DNA from: Saprospiraceae bacterium
GTDB taxonomy: Bacteria; Bacteroidota; Bacteroidia; Chitinophagales; Saprospiraceae
Direction: 5' to 3'
DNA length: 64,000 bases
Assembly (NCBI GenBank): GCA_028279185.1
Contig: JANQSS010000070.1
Coordinates: forward strand, 35,880-99,879
Made by a program: the position numbers and the translations under genes. A model generated the notes under the pieces. The model had not been told where the DNA came from and searched no databases. It worked only from the letters and a program-made list of their open reading frames with translations. Positions 45,511 through 55,434 of the stretch are shown piece after piece; position 1 is the stretch's first letter; every line of letters begins with the position of its first letter.

Positions 45511-45826
45511 AAGAAGTAGTTTAAAACGGACGGCTAAGATAGCTAAACTAGCTTCTATCCAAAAGATCGGGCATTAAGCAAAACAATTCTTGTGCCTCAG
45601 CTGGCTTAGTCCTAAATTGATGTGCAGTCCGCTCCTATTTTTGTGACTTTAGTTGTGTTATATCTTCAATTTATGTCTTGGTCTAAAAAATAAGACATTT
45701 CGCACCAATGGTGATGGTTGGTATCTCGGAAACACAATTTTATAAGCTGTGGAAGTATATACCCTGATATTTAATAGTTTGTCAGGTGGTGGAGCATCTC
45801 CAACATTAAAGTATTAGCGTTAGATC
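45511..45826. other. 316-bp region upstream of clpB
   Basis: No gene. It contains an isolated plus-strand TATTTTTG (45636-45643) with nothing coding downstream, and no clear minus-strand promoter motif for clpB. I could not find a CIRCE inverted repeat. Confidence 0.3.
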
Positions 45827-47434
45827 TTATCTTCTGGAGTAGGCCTCCATTCTGAACTGCTGAATTCTTCCCGCCTTTAATAAGTCAAATGAATTAAACA
45901 TGGAAGACGACAAATAATCCACAACAGCAGAATAAACTACATGACTCATTTTATCCCAATCATCCGGAGAAAATTCACCATCTAGCGTAAGGCTTGAATA
46001 ATGATCAAGTAACAGCTTGATAATTTCGTTTGCCATATTTTTTATGTGCGTCAGTTGTTTGATTCGCCAAGTATTATTAAAATTAGAATCGTAAAATTGC
46101 AACAACCGTGTTGAATGCGGATCGAAATATAACTTTACTTGCAAATCACCTGTGGCAATTTCCTGCATGATCACGGGATAAAGGCCTACAATAGGTTTTA
46201 ACTCATAGTAGTCTTTTATATAGGTAAATTGCCCCATCGGAATTAATATAGGATCTCCAAATACTAAGCCAGCATTAATTTGAGCTGTATCGGTCAGTGG
46301 GAAGATATTAAAATGGGATAATAACGATTCAATAGGCGCATGATTACCCTGGTTAAGGTAATTTTTTATTTGAACAACATTCGGAAGAGCAACAGAATCG
46401 AGTGAGAATATAGAATTGTCGACTGCCAGGAGCAAATATTGAATATAGGGTTCGTTAATGTTTTCGATTGTCGGTAATATAGGTCGTCGATGTACTTTAC
46501 CATGTGTAAATGCGGCGCGAAAGTGTACAGTCAGCGTGTGCCAAATATCAATTAAGCCTGTCATGGATTGTATGTCAACTGTCCGGTCATCGACGTGATC
46601 AAAGTTAATGGTCACACGCCCTTCTACAATTTCCGGTGTTTTCTTATTCAATTCAATTTTAGGCAACAGGAGCTCGGGATTAATGAAAGTCACGGAAATG
46701 AGTTTATCATTAACGAGGCGGAATATTATCTCATTGCCACCATTATTGAATCGATATTCTTTTCTCGATTCATCGAAAGCTATTTTATTAACAAACTTCC
46801 ATAATTTCTTCTTATACAGAAAGCTCTGCAAATAGGAATCGATATGATCTTTACGTAATCCTAACTTAGGATGTTCAAGTAATTCGTGCACATTTTCGAA
46901 AAACCGGAGTGAATCGCCATTAACTTTCTGAAATGAATTTATACAGTCCACATTAGAGAAACCATTCGTATTCTGACGGTAGTTGAAAAGAAAATTTTTG
47001 TACTCCGTTAGTTTTCCGCTGTGGTAGACTGAATTTTCCGCCAATCCTCTTCCATCAATGGTTCGAATTTTTTTAATAGTTGATTTTATTGTGCGAATTA
47101 TTTTTTTGTACTCTCCTTTTGACAAGGACGCAATTATTTCAATATCGGGCATTTGACCAAACATGCTTTTTAGTTTAATCGTCTTGTCACATGCTACACG
47201 AAACGAAGTATCTCCATAGGTAAGATGGCTAAATGTTATGGAATCTTGCAACGATTGTCCTCCTAAATCTACTACGCCTTTTTCATTGGTGACTAGCAAA
47301 CGTTCACCCACAAAAATATGAGCATGCTCAATGGGGCTTTTTGATTCGATATCGACAAAAGTCAATAAACACTGGCTCTGGCTTGGATCAATCCAACAAA
47401 TAAAAAAAAGCAATAATAAAGGGTACGTTTTCAT
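45827..47434 (-). CDS. Secreted protein with carboxypeptidase-regulatory-like domain, function unknown
   Basis: 535 aa from the ATG at 47434, which opens a signal peptide (MKTYPLLLLFFICWIDPSQS); a GTG at 47452 is less likely. Residues about 20-100 form a CarboxypepD_reg-like beta-sandwich (DIESKSPIEHAHIFVGERLL, NEKGVVDLGG). The remainder (ITFSHLTYGDTSF onward) has no recognised fold and contains basic clusters (SKGEYKKIIRTIKSTIKKI). Sits 17 bp after the small membrane protein gene; the two are probably an operon. Confidence 0.7.
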   Translation of the reverse strand: MKTYPLLLLFFICWIDPSQSQCLLTFVDIESKSPIEHAHIFVGERLLVTNEKGVVDLGGQSLQDSITFSHLTYGDTSFRVACDKTIKLKSMFGQMPDIEIIASLSKGEYKKIIRTIKSTIKKIRTIDGRGLAENSVYHSGKLTEYKNFLFNYRQNTNGFSNVDCINSFQKVNGDSLRFFENVHELLEHPKLGLRKDHIDSYLQSFLYKKKLWKFVNKIAFDESRKEYRFNNGGNEIIFRLVNDKLISVTFINPELLLPKIELNKKTPEIVEGRVTINFDHVDDRTVDIQSMTGLIDIWHTLTVHFRAAFTHGKVHRRPILPTIENINEPYIQYLLLAVDNSIFSLDSVALPNVVQIKNYLNQGNHAPIESLLSHFNIFPLTDTAQINAGLVFGDPILIPMGQFTYIKDYYELKPIVGLYPVIMQEIATGDLQVKLYFDPHSTRLLQFYDSNFNNTWRIKQLTHIKNMANEIIKLLLDHYSSLTLDGEFSPDDWDKMSHVVYSAVVDYLSSSMFNSFDLLKAGRIQQFRMEAYSRR

Positions 47435-47451
47435 ATTGAAAAGTTCGATCA

Positions 47452-47880
47452 CTAAGTCTGTTGAATGACCGCCATAAAATCTTCTTCAAATCGCTTAGCC
47501 AGTTGATTGTCCATTTTCAATTTCAACTTTTCTTTCATTAAGGTTATGCGCACAAAATCGTTCCGTTCGAACCACTTATTCGCTTTGTCCACATAAATTC
47601 GTCGATTGCGTTTCTTCAAAAGTAGATCATAGTTCTTTGTTTCCAACCATTCGAAAGCCGACAACTCAGATTTAATTGGTAAGTAAATCAATGTATGCTT
47701 ACGCTCTATTGCCAACTTGTCTTCAATCAAAGCAAAAACGACAGCAGCGGCGGACATCCAATACCAGTTTTGGTTGAAAAACATCATTTTCTCGAGAAAG
47801 AACTGAACGATATAGGCCAGCATCATTAGGATACCTGCTTTCAACAATATGCGAAGAACAAAACTGTAGCGTAAGAACAT
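47452..47880 (-). CDS. Small membrane protein of unknown function
   Basis: 142 aa. Two N-terminal transmembrane helices (RILLKAGILMMLAYIVQF and WYWMSAAAVVFALIE) followed by a basic cytosolic tail (LLLKKRNRRIYVDKANKW, MKEKLKLKM). It lies directly before the 45827-47434 gene on the minus strand; no family recognised. Confidence 0.6.
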   Translation of the reverse strand: MFLRYSFVLRILLKAGILMMLAYIVQFFLEKMMFFNQNWYWMSAAAVVFALIEDKLAIERKHTLIYLPIKSELSAFEWLETKNYDLLLKKRNRRIYVDKANKWFERNDFVRITLMKEKLKLKMDNQLAKRFEEDFMAVIQQT

Positions 47881-47991
47881 TTAGACAAACCTAAGTATTT
47901 TTTGACAAGTTGAAGTTTGCTTGCCTGATACTCCGGTTACCTCATTTTGCTTTCTATATAGGTACCTTCTCCGTATTCTGAAGGTATTATG

Positions 47992-49758
47992 TCAAAAGAT
48001 TCTTCCGACGGGATAAAGCATATGCGTTTGCTCATAATGCGCTGAACTCCGATATATGAATTCAAGCTGTGCATAACTGTCATTGGCAAATTCAGCATCG
48101 GTTGCTTTCTTCTCCTCGAACCGGGCTCTCAATTTGGCATCGGAGGCAAGCAATTTTGCGGCTTTATCTTCAAAGATATACGGGCTGAAATATTCTTTTT
48201 GCATCAGTATGCCATCAAAAAAATTCCAGGCCATGTATGAATCAGGTGCTTGCGGTTCCAGGACTTCTACGATAAATCGCCGTTTGGGTTGATCGGTAAA
48301 TATGACGTAATCACCGCTGCTAATTGAATACACTGTATTTTCCATTGCAACATCCACCTTTGAATGCAAGAAATGTCCTTCATACGCTGAGGCTCGTGAT
48401 TCAACATTCGTTATGCGATATGATTTAGAGGATGCCGTAGAATCTCGTCTGGCGCGCTGCATGATTACTCCATTGTCTCGCAATCTCTGTGCTACTTTAT
48501 GATAAGCCTGAGGTAGCACGTACATCTTCGGAACTTCCACCTCATGGTCTGTCTTGTATCTATTATAATATGGAATACTTTTCTCATACGGAGCACTGCG
48601 ATCGTAGACCAAGCGCTCTTTACCGGTTACTCTACTGATTTCTGTTTTTGCCTGATAACCTTTAAACATTATTTCTGACGACTGATCAAAATTCAATGAC
48701 CATTTAATAGGCACAACAGCTAAATTCTGATATTCTTCTATAGATTTCACACGTGCTGCCCGTATTTCCTTTTTGTTATCAGCCGTGTACATAATCATAC
48801 TTTTCAGGAAAAGCAAGGTAGAAGCCACCCTATCGCGATACGGTTTGAACATATGAGCTTCAGTTGTAAAACTAGGTATATGATGCAATGCACCGTAACC
48901 CATAGAATAGCGTGGCAAATCGTTGAAAGCCGCTATACCTTCATCGGGTGTGGAGCGTACATGGACATAAGGTACCATCTCATAGTCACCTATTTTCATA
49001 TTTTCGTAGATGACCGGAAGCATGTCGTCATAGACCAACGCCCTAAGTGAAGAAGAAAGACGATCCTGCATATTGGCAATAAGTGTCATCGTATATTGAT
49101 AGTCCGCTCCATTCGATGTATGCGTATCGATAAAAATATCCGGATCCCACCTACTGATTAATTGGTGAAAGCCATTTGCGTTACGGCTATCCGCTTTTAT
49201 AAAATCGCGATTCAGGTCCAAATTTTTGGCATTTCCCCGAAATCCATATGATTCAGGTCCATTTTGATTTGCGCGTGAATGGCTATTTCGGTTTAGCATT
49301 CCGCCAATATTGTACACCGGAACGATTAAAAGCACAACATCATCTAAGGCCTCCTTAAGCACATCCTTTTGTATGAGATCTCGAACCAAAATCATTGAAG
49401 CCTCAATCCCACAAGGTTCACCCGGATGAATTCCATTATTGATTAAGATAATCGCTCGCTTATCTTTCGGTCCCAATGGCTCGAACTTCGAAGATTTATC
49501 GACGATCAGCATTTGCAGAGGCTTCCCCGCATCCGACATTCCAAAAGTGACGTAGTCCACATATTGCGCACAATTAGCAGCATTATGAAAGAAGCTACGT
49601 ACTTCCTGATATGTGGCTGTGTAATTATCGTTGGTTTCGAATGGAATTTGCAACATACAATCTGTTTGGGCGCTTATCGGTAAGCAACAAACAATGACAA
49701 AAAGATGACAAGTCGCATACAATAGCGTATTTATAATATATTTCACATATAAATTCAT
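47992..49758 (-). CDS. M14 zinc carboxypeptidase, secreted
   Basis: 588 aa from the ATG at 49758, which opens a signal peptide (NLYVKYIINTLLYATCHLFV); the frame to 50103 would overlap the divergent gene and is rejected. Motifs of M14 carboxypeptidases: NNGIHPGEPCGIEAS (His and Glu zinc ligands), NLDLNRDF (Arg), IDTHTSNG (His ligand), and the catalytic Glu in FTTEAHMFKPY. Removes C-terminal residues from peptides; specificity unclear. It is divergent from the HExxH/TolB/barrel gene with only 51 bp between starts. Confidence 0.9.
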   Translation of the reverse strand: MNLYVKYIINTLLYATCHLFVIVCCLPISAQTDCMLQIPFETNDNYTATYQEVRSFFHNAANCAQYVDYVTFGMSDAGKPLQMLIVDKSSKFEPLGPKDKRAIILINNGIHPGEPCGIEASMILVRDLIQKDVLKEALDDVVLLIVPVYNIGGMLNRNSHSRANQNGPESYGFRGNAKNLDLNRDFIKADSRNANGFHQLISRWDPDIFIDTHTSNGADYQYTMTLIANMQDRLSSSLRALVYDDMLPVIYENMKIGDYEMVPYVHVRSTPDEGIAAFNDLPRYSMGYGALHHIPSFTTEAHMFKPYRDRVASTLLFLKSMIMYTADNKKEIRAARVKSIEEYQNLAVVPIKWSLNFDQSSEIMFKGYQAKTEISRVTGKERLVYDRSAPYEKSIPYYNRYKTDHEVEVPKMYVLPQAYHKVAQRLRDNGVIMQRARRDSTASSKSYRITNVESRASAYEGHFLHSKVDVAMENTVYSISSGDYVIFTDQPKRRFIVEVLEPQAPDSYMAWNFFDGILMQKEYFSPYIFEDKAAKLLASDAKLRARFEEKKATDAEFANDSYAQLEFIYRSSAHYEQTHMLYPVGRIF

Positions 49759-49809
49759 ATTACTATTTTGGCTACAAATCGTTCTAATTTGACACAATTC
49801 TACTGCGCT

Positions 49810-52800
49810 ATGAATAAGCAATTTTATAAAGTTTTTCTCGTATTCTCTGTGTTCGCGATAACTATTTCGCAAGTCGTTGCACAAGGATTCGGTCGAAACA
49901 AACCGAAATATAAAAATTTCGACTTCGAAGTGTATCAAACAACACATTTTGATATTTATCATTACTTCGACAATCCAGCAATAATCGAAAATCTGGCCTG
50001 GCAAAGCGAACTTTGGCACGAATTTATTCAATCCATTGTTTTGGATACTATTCACTTTCAAAATCCGCTGATATTTTATGCGGATCATGGCGATTTTCAA
50101 CAAACCAATACCATTTCAAGTTCCGTGGGTGTGACAACAGGCGGTGTCACAGAAGCCTTTAAGAATCGGGTAACTATGCCTGTAACAGTGGCCAATCAAA
50201 AAACCTTTCAGGTACTAGGTCATGAATTGGTGCATGCCTTTCAATTTGACATGATAATTCGGGGTGACAGCACTTCACTGCAAAGCCTGGGTAACTTGCC
50301 ACTCTTCATGGTAGAGGGGATGGCTGAGTATATAACGCGAGGACGTATTGACCCTTATACGAGTATGTGGATGCGAGATATCGTTCTTAATGACAAAGTT
50401 CCAACAGTAAAAGAAATGTTCAGCCCCAGGTATTTTCCCTATCGATATGGGCAGGCATTTTGGTCCATCATGACCGACCGATATGGTGATGACATAATGC
50501 AGAAACTACTTCGAGCTACTGCCAAATATGGATTGGAAACAGCGGTACCAATCTTGCTAGGAATAGATATGGATGAATTGACGAAAATTTGGCAAGATGA
50601 TTTAAAGGCCCACTACACAAATTTAATGCATCGGGACAAAGAAGATTTTATTGGGCGCCTTCTGCTTGACGACGAGAATGCGGGAAACTTGAATATTTCA
50701 CCCGCTCTAAGTCCAAATGGAAAATATGTCATCTTTCTATCTGAAAAAGGAATATTCACAACTGAATTGTACCTCGCCGATGCTTCTAATGGAAAAATAA
50801 TCCGAAAGATAGCCTCTACATTAAAAGATAATGACTTCGATAATTTAGATGCATTTGAATCCTCAGGAACATGGTCACCGGATAGTAAACGGTATGCATT
50901 CGTTGGTTTTACAAAAGGGCGAAATAAAATTTTTGTGAAGACTGTTGATAATGCAAAAGATGATATCGAATTTTTTGTTGATGGAATTAATGGAATTAAC
51001 TCACCTACCTGGTCACCAAATGGAAAATACATTGCTTTCACAGGGCTTAAAGATGGTCAGGTTGATCTTTATATGGTCAATGTAAAAACTAGAAAAGTCA
51101 CGCAATTAACCAATACCATCTATTCGGAAATCCAGCCATCATGGAGTACAGATAGTGAGCGCCTAGTCTACGCTACAGATGAAGTAAGCATGTCTGGCAG
51201 AGAAAAAGCCGGGCCCTGGTTTCATAATTTGGCCATTCTCACCGTTCAATCAAAAGAAAAGGAGCAACTGCGTCTATTTCCTTTCTCCGATAATTTAAAT
51301 CCTCAATTCGATGGTGATGATAATATTTGGTTTTTATCAGATAGAGATGGTTATCGCAATATCTATAAATATGAAGTAGAAGTGGATAGTCTTTTTCAAC
51401 AAAGTGATTTTTTAACGGGTGTAAGCGGGATTTCCTGGTTCGCTCCCGCACTGAGTGTTGCGCGTAAACGGGACAAAGTTGCATTCACCCATTATTTTGA
51501 TGGAAAATATAAAATATATGGTGCTCGCGAAAAGGCATTTCTGCGGAAGCCTGTTTCACCGACCGACGTCAAGCGTACTGCCGGGACACTTCCTGGTGAC
51601 CTGGGTAAAACGGATCAGGTAAATACTGGGCTGGCAACCATTGCCGATCGACCTGTGCCAAATTCAAGCACATTTAAACCGAAAAAATACAAGGCTAAAC
51701 TTACGCTTGACGATGTGCGTGGCAATGCAGGTGTCGGAATTTCGAATGGAAATTTTGGCAATCAAACCGGGGCAATAGGCGGTATTCAAGCGATTTGGTC
51801 GGATGTATTGGGCGACCATAATTTGATTGGTCTGGCAAATATAAATGGTGAATTACAGGATGCCGGTCTTGCTGTACAATATATCAACAAAAAAGGCCGC
51901 GTGCATTGGGGCGTGGGTTTAGGACATGCTCCACCACAACGATTCGGCCGAGAATTTTTAATTCAAAGACAACCAACAATCGATGTAACTACATTGGATA
52001 TTATTCGAATATTTCAGGATCAATTCTCCGTACTTGGATTGTACCCGATTAATACAAATACTCGAATAGAGGGAAATATTTCGACTAGTTATCAATATTT
52101 TAGTCGCCGTGTCGATACACTGTTTCGTGATAATATTACGGGCCAGATATTGGGAAGAATAAATAATAAAATAAAAAGTCCTGGGGATGAACTGCAATTG
52201 GGAAATTATCGTATCAGAAGAGGCTTTTTGCACAATGCTGGTGTTGCACTTGTTGGGGACAATTCCTTCTTTGGAATGGCCAGTCCCATGGCAGGTTACA
52301 GATATAGACTTTCAGCAGATTACTACACCGGTACACATAAATTCGGTGCTTTATCAGCAGATCTGAGAAAATATTTTTGGGTAAAACCGGTTTCTTTTGG
52401 AATTCGAGCATTTCATTATGCACGGACCGGAGTCGATAGAAATAGTTTCAATCCCATTTTCCTGGGATGGCAAGGATTTGTCCGCGGCATCGGTGATGTG
52501 GGTTCCGTTGATGAATTATTCAATCGATATGGCCTGTCTGTCTCCCAATTGCAAGGATCTAAATTATTTTTAGGTCAGGCCGAAGTAAGACTTCCGTTCA
52601 CCGGACCAAAGCAACTTGCTCTTATAGGTTCCAATTTATTGTTCACCGAATTAGCCGCCTTTGTTGATGCCGGAGTAGCTTTTGACGAATACGAAAATAT
52701 CGAATTTGCCTCAAAACGCGATGAAGCTGCAAGCTTACCCAACAGCAGCATTGTTGTAGCAACCGGGGGACTAAGTCTGCGACTGAATCTATTTGGTGCT

Positions 52801-52887
52801 TTAATTTTAGAACCCTATTACGCTATTCCATTAAGAGAAAATGCCAAGGGAGAATTTGGGTTAAACTTCCTGCTACCGGGTTGGTAA
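49810..52887 (+). CDS. Large protein with HExxH peptidase, TolB-like blades and BamA-like barrel
   Basis: 1025 aa from the ATG at 49810 (an in-frame TTG at 49768 adds 14 residues before the signal peptide). Signal peptide (NKQFYKVFLVFSVFAITI). A gluzincin-like domain comes first: GHELVHAFQFD (H-E-x-x-H) near residue 148 and a VEGMAEYITRG (E) ligand about 45 residues on. A TolB/PD40 propeller follows at about 295-560 (SPNGKYVIFLSEKG, TWSPNGKYIAFTG, WSTDSERLVY). The C-terminal 350 residues are alternating strands ending in aromatic NFLLPGW, as in BamA/TamA-type outer-membrane barrels. Probably outer-membrane with a periplasmic peptidase-propeller part. Confidence 0.85.
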   Translation: MNKQFYKVFLVFSVFAITISQVVAQGFGRNKPKYKNFDFEVYQTTHFDIYHYFDNPAIIENLAWQSELWHEFIQSIVLDTIHFQNPLIFYADHGDFQQTNTISSSVGVTTGGVTEAFKNRVTMPVTVANQKTFQVLGHELVHAFQFDMIIRGDSTSLQSLGNLPLFMVEGMAEYITRGRIDPYTSMWMRDIVLNDKVPTVKEMFSPRYFPYRYGQAFWSIMTDRYGDDIMQKLLRATAKYGLETAVPILLGIDMDELTKIWQDDLKAHYTNLMHRDKEDFIGRLLLDDENAGNLNISPALSPNGKYVIFLSEKGIFTTELYLADASNGKIIRKIASTLKDNDFDNLDAFESSGTWSPDSKRYAFVGFTKGRNKIFVKTVDNAKDDIEFFVDGINGINSPTWSPNGKYIAFTGLKDGQVDLYMVNVKTRKVTQLTNTIYSEIQPSWSTDSERLVYATDEVSMSGREKAGPWFHNLAILTVQSKEKEQLRLFPFSDNLNPQFDGDDNIWFLSDRDGYRNIYKYEVEVDSLFQQSDFLTGVSGISWFAPALSVARKRDKVAFTHYFDGKYKIYGAREKAFLRKPVSPTDVKRTAGTLPGDLGKTDQVNTGLATIADRPVPNSSTFKPKKYKAKLTLDDVRGNAGVGISNGNFGNQTGAIGGIQAIWSDVLGDHNLIGLANINGELQDAGLAVQYINKKGRVHWGVGLGHAPPQRFGREFLIQRQPTIDVTTLDIIRIFQDQFSVLGLYPINTNTRIEGNISTSYQYFSRRVDTLFRDNITGQILGRINNKIKSPGDELQLGNYRIRRGFLHNAGVALVGDNSFFGMASPMAGYRYRLSADYYTGTHKFGALSADLRKYFWVKPVSFGIRAFHYARTGVDRNSFNPIFLGWQGFVRGIGDVGSVDELFNRYGLSVSQLQGSKLFLGQAEVRLPFTGPKQLALIGSNLLFTELAAFVDAGVAFDEYENIEFASKRDEAASLPNSSIVVATGGLSLRLNLFGALILEPYYAIPLRENAKGEFGLNFLLPGW

Positions 52888-52966
52888 TGAGTTGTCTAAT
52901 GTTGAAAGTGATAATTAAAAATAAAATAGTATTGTCCGAAAGTCCTTCAGTTTTTGCTACCGACTA

Positions 52967-53001
52967 ATATTTTATTTCGCTTAATAAACGAAATAAAATA
53001 T
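52967..53001. terminator. AT-rich hairpin between convergent genes
   Basis: Perfect 13-bp stem ATATTTTATTTCG (52967-52979) / CGAAATAAAATAT (52989-53001) with a 9-nt loop. It lies between the barrel protein gene (plus) and the oligosaccharyltransferase gene (minus) and could serve both directions. Confidence 0.6.
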
Positions 53002-53004
53002 GCG

Positions 53005-55434
53005 TTAAAAATTAATAGAGAAGGTATCACCTGTGTGAACTGCCGCTTCTGGAACGGCGAACTGCTTTCGCAATATTTGCTGATTTGCTTCATTATACAT
53101 TTCAATTATAAAAGGACCAGTGGCCTGAAAATCACAACCTTTCATGGGCTGGGAACTATAGGGCACAATGAATCGAATATCACCACTCGTAATCCGCACA
53201 CCGTCTTGCATATAATTAAATGTTCTTCCTGACGGTTCGTGCATCATCGGCAAGGTTAATTTAGCCCTTGTCGCGTTTTGAAAAGATGTAAATAACCGCA
53301 CCCCCTTCACGACTTCAAATATTTTCACCTGCGATGTTATATACTGTTGATATATAAGTCCCAAATTTGATTTCGTAATCCCCTGTGATAAAATATTTCT
53401 GTATTGCTTCTCAACTTCAGGGGTCGAAAGTAGCATTTCTGAGGCAAAACTGCGATTAGGTTTTCCTATCTCACCAATCCATGCTTCTTCAGGTGAAGCA
53501 TATACCCACCTATAATGCTGCATTCCCTGACCATTAAATTTATACAATCGCAAAAATGTAGAATTATCATGCTTGTCATTGAAAACGTAATATGATTTCT
53601 TTCCTTCTGGCAAATTGAAGGTCCGTGTCTCATACCAGGCTTGCGGCTTCAACCCGCCTAATATCATTTTGGAATTAAACCAGCTCCCCGCTACTTTGGC
53701 ATTCACAATTGCATATTTAATTTGCTCACCGTCTGCACAGCTCTCACACAGGTTGTTCAGTGACTCTTCTTCCGACTGGCTGAACATCCAGTCCGTTGCC
53801 ACAGGTTTAGGCCATCGACTCCATACTGGAAATCGCCTTCCGTTTTGGTTTACGAGGTTCCCGTAATCCCAAGGACAAATAATGCCATACGCGCCAGGCG
53901 GATAAGCAATGCTTCCAGCTTTTTGGTTTAAAATGGAAGCTATATCTATAGCCGGGGGAGGCGTGTTTTCACGTAGCCAATCTGTTGCAGAAAACCATGC
54001 TTTAGGATAAATTTTTGCCTGAGAAATATAAGCGTTGGTGAGATACGGTTTCGTCAGGTTAGGAATCGTAAGCCTTGCAATCGTAAAGAGCATTAGTATT
54101 AAAGCCGGTCCAAATAGGAAAACAACAAATGGCTTGTCCAATTTTTTAAATCTTGGTAAGAACCTTTCGATGATCATGTTGACCAGTAAGCCAAATGAAA
54201 GTCCGTAAAAGGCCGCCGGCATGTAATCCAGGTCATAGGTATTGTACCAGAAGTAAGACAAGAACAAGGTAAAAAAGGCAATCAGGGAATAAAATACAAA
54301 CGATGATTTCAAAAATGCTGAAACGACTAGCAGTACTGCACCAACTAAACTTAAATAACCATATTGCCCAAAGCGATCCAAAAAGTACTGATGCGTAACG
54401 GCCCTATTTTCAACCAGCCCAGCGTATCTAAAATTCAACCAAAAATCAATGACTTTGCCAATATTGGTAAAAGCCATAAACAAATAAGTTCCGATCAGGA
54501 GTCCACTGATGATTATGGCGAATAATAGTTTTGCATTTTTAATCCTCTTCTTTCCTTCATTCCAAACTAATCGAAATCCCAAAGGCATAACAGCCAATCC
54601 AACCAATCCAGTAATATTCCGCTTCAGATTTAATTGGCCTGAAACCACAAAAAGATCAGACCATATAATATTGAATACCACGTAAAAAATCAAAGCGCCT
54701 AAAAAATACGCTGATAAGTTTATGGCTTGATGACGTGCAAATTGTTCATGAAAGCAACTTAATAAATAAAGTAGGCCCGACGCTCCTCCTATAATGATGA
54801 AATACAATGGTGCACCCGCCCAAATCATAAAGAGCAATGTAAACAGACCACCTCCAAGTGCCGATCTCGTAAAATGTACTTTACTCTGCCTGTACACGCT
54901 AAAGAAAGATAGGATGATTGCTAGAGCTAAGACGACTTCCAAAATATGATGATCGACGAAGCCAAATGCGGCTCTATTCAGAGCCGTACCTGGAAACAAC
55001 ATATAGGCAAGGGCTGCAAGGATACCAGCGTTTAAATTGCTAACTACACGACCAATTAAGAAAACCAATAGGACTGATAGTGCACCGAACAAAGGAGACA
55101 TCCAAGATGAAATCTTAGCTGTAAGTTGGCTGTCCTCGCTGAACATCGATCCAATTTTTGATAGTGAAGCTAGAAATAAGGGATACAGTCCGGCTGCATC
55201 GGCATATCCTCCATTTGGATAATGCGTTTCAAAATCATTTTTTAATAGTTGAGGATAATGCTTATGAGTATATTCTGCATGGCGTAAATAAAAATAGGAG
55301 TCAACTCCAAGCAATTCTACACGATCTTCGACAAATACGATGTCAGGCGTATCCATTACCCTAAAAATAAACGCGACAACAAAAAAAATTGCTGCAATTA
55401 CTATAGAGGCGGTCTTTTTATTTTTCAACTTCAT
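53005..55434 (-). CDS. STT3/PglB/AglB-type oligosaccharyltransferase
   Basis: 809 aa; about 13 transmembrane helices then a soluble C-terminal domain. Catalytic signatures of the STT3 family are present: first-loop Asp45 in GVDSYFYLRHAEY, FGFVDHHILE at about 157-166, a Glu in LVENRAVTHQ near residue 339 (matching the SEHQPT/TIxE motif), SATDWLRENTPPP, and PWDYGN near 524 (the WWDYG motif with the first Trp replaced by Pro). The family transfers lipid-linked oligosaccharide to protein (Asn in known members). Its start overlaps the VanZ-like stop by 17 bp. Acceptor type and glycan are unknown. Confidence 0.88.
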   Translation of the reverse strand: MKLKNKKTASIVIAAIFFVVAFIFRVMDTPDIVFVEDRVELLGVDSYFYLRHAEYTHKHYPQLLKNDFETHYPNGGYADAAGLYPLFLASLSKIGSMFSEDSQLTAKISSWMSPLFGALSVLLVFLIGRVVSNLNAGILAALAYMLFPGTALNRAAFGFVDHHILEVVLALAIILSFFSVYRQSKVHFTRSALGGGLFTLLFMIWAGAPLYFIIIGGASGLLYLLSCFHEQFARHQAINLSAYFLGALIFYVVFNIIWSDLFVVSGQLNLKRNITGLVGLAVMPLGFRLVWNEGKKRIKNAKLLFAIIISGLLIGTYLFMAFTNIGKVIDFWLNFRYAGLVENRAVTHQYFLDRFGQYGYLSLVGAVLLVVSAFLKSSFVFYSLIAFFTLFLSYFWYNTYDLDYMPAAFYGLSFGLLVNMIIERFLPRFKKLDKPFVVFLFGPALILMLFTIARLTIPNLTKPYLTNAYISQAKIYPKAWFSATDWLRENTPPPAIDIASILNQKAGSIAYPPGAYGIICPWDYGNLVNQNGRRFPVWSRWPKPVATDWMFSQSEEESLNNLCESCADGEQIKYAIVNAKVAGSWFNSKMILGGLKPQAWYETRTFNLPEGKKSYYVFNDKHDNSTFLRLYKFNGQGMQHYRWVYASPEEAWIGEIGKPNRSFASEMLLSTPEVEKQYRNILSQGITKSNLGLIYQQYITSQVKIFEVVKGVRLFTSFQNATRAKLTLPMMHEPSGRTFNYMQDGVRITSGDIRFIVPYSSQPMKGCDFQATGPFIIEMYNEANQQILRKQFAVPEAAVHTGDTFSINF

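Noticed and set aside
45636..45643. Exact TATTTTTG -7 element on the plus strand
   Set aside because: No gene or clear transcript lies downstream before the convergent minus gene; an 8-mer of this kind is expected by chance in AT-rich gaps.
49759..50103. N-terminal extension of the M14 carboxypeptidase gene to 50103
   Set aside because: It would overlap the divergent gene and lies before a clear signal peptide; the ATG at 49758 is preferred.
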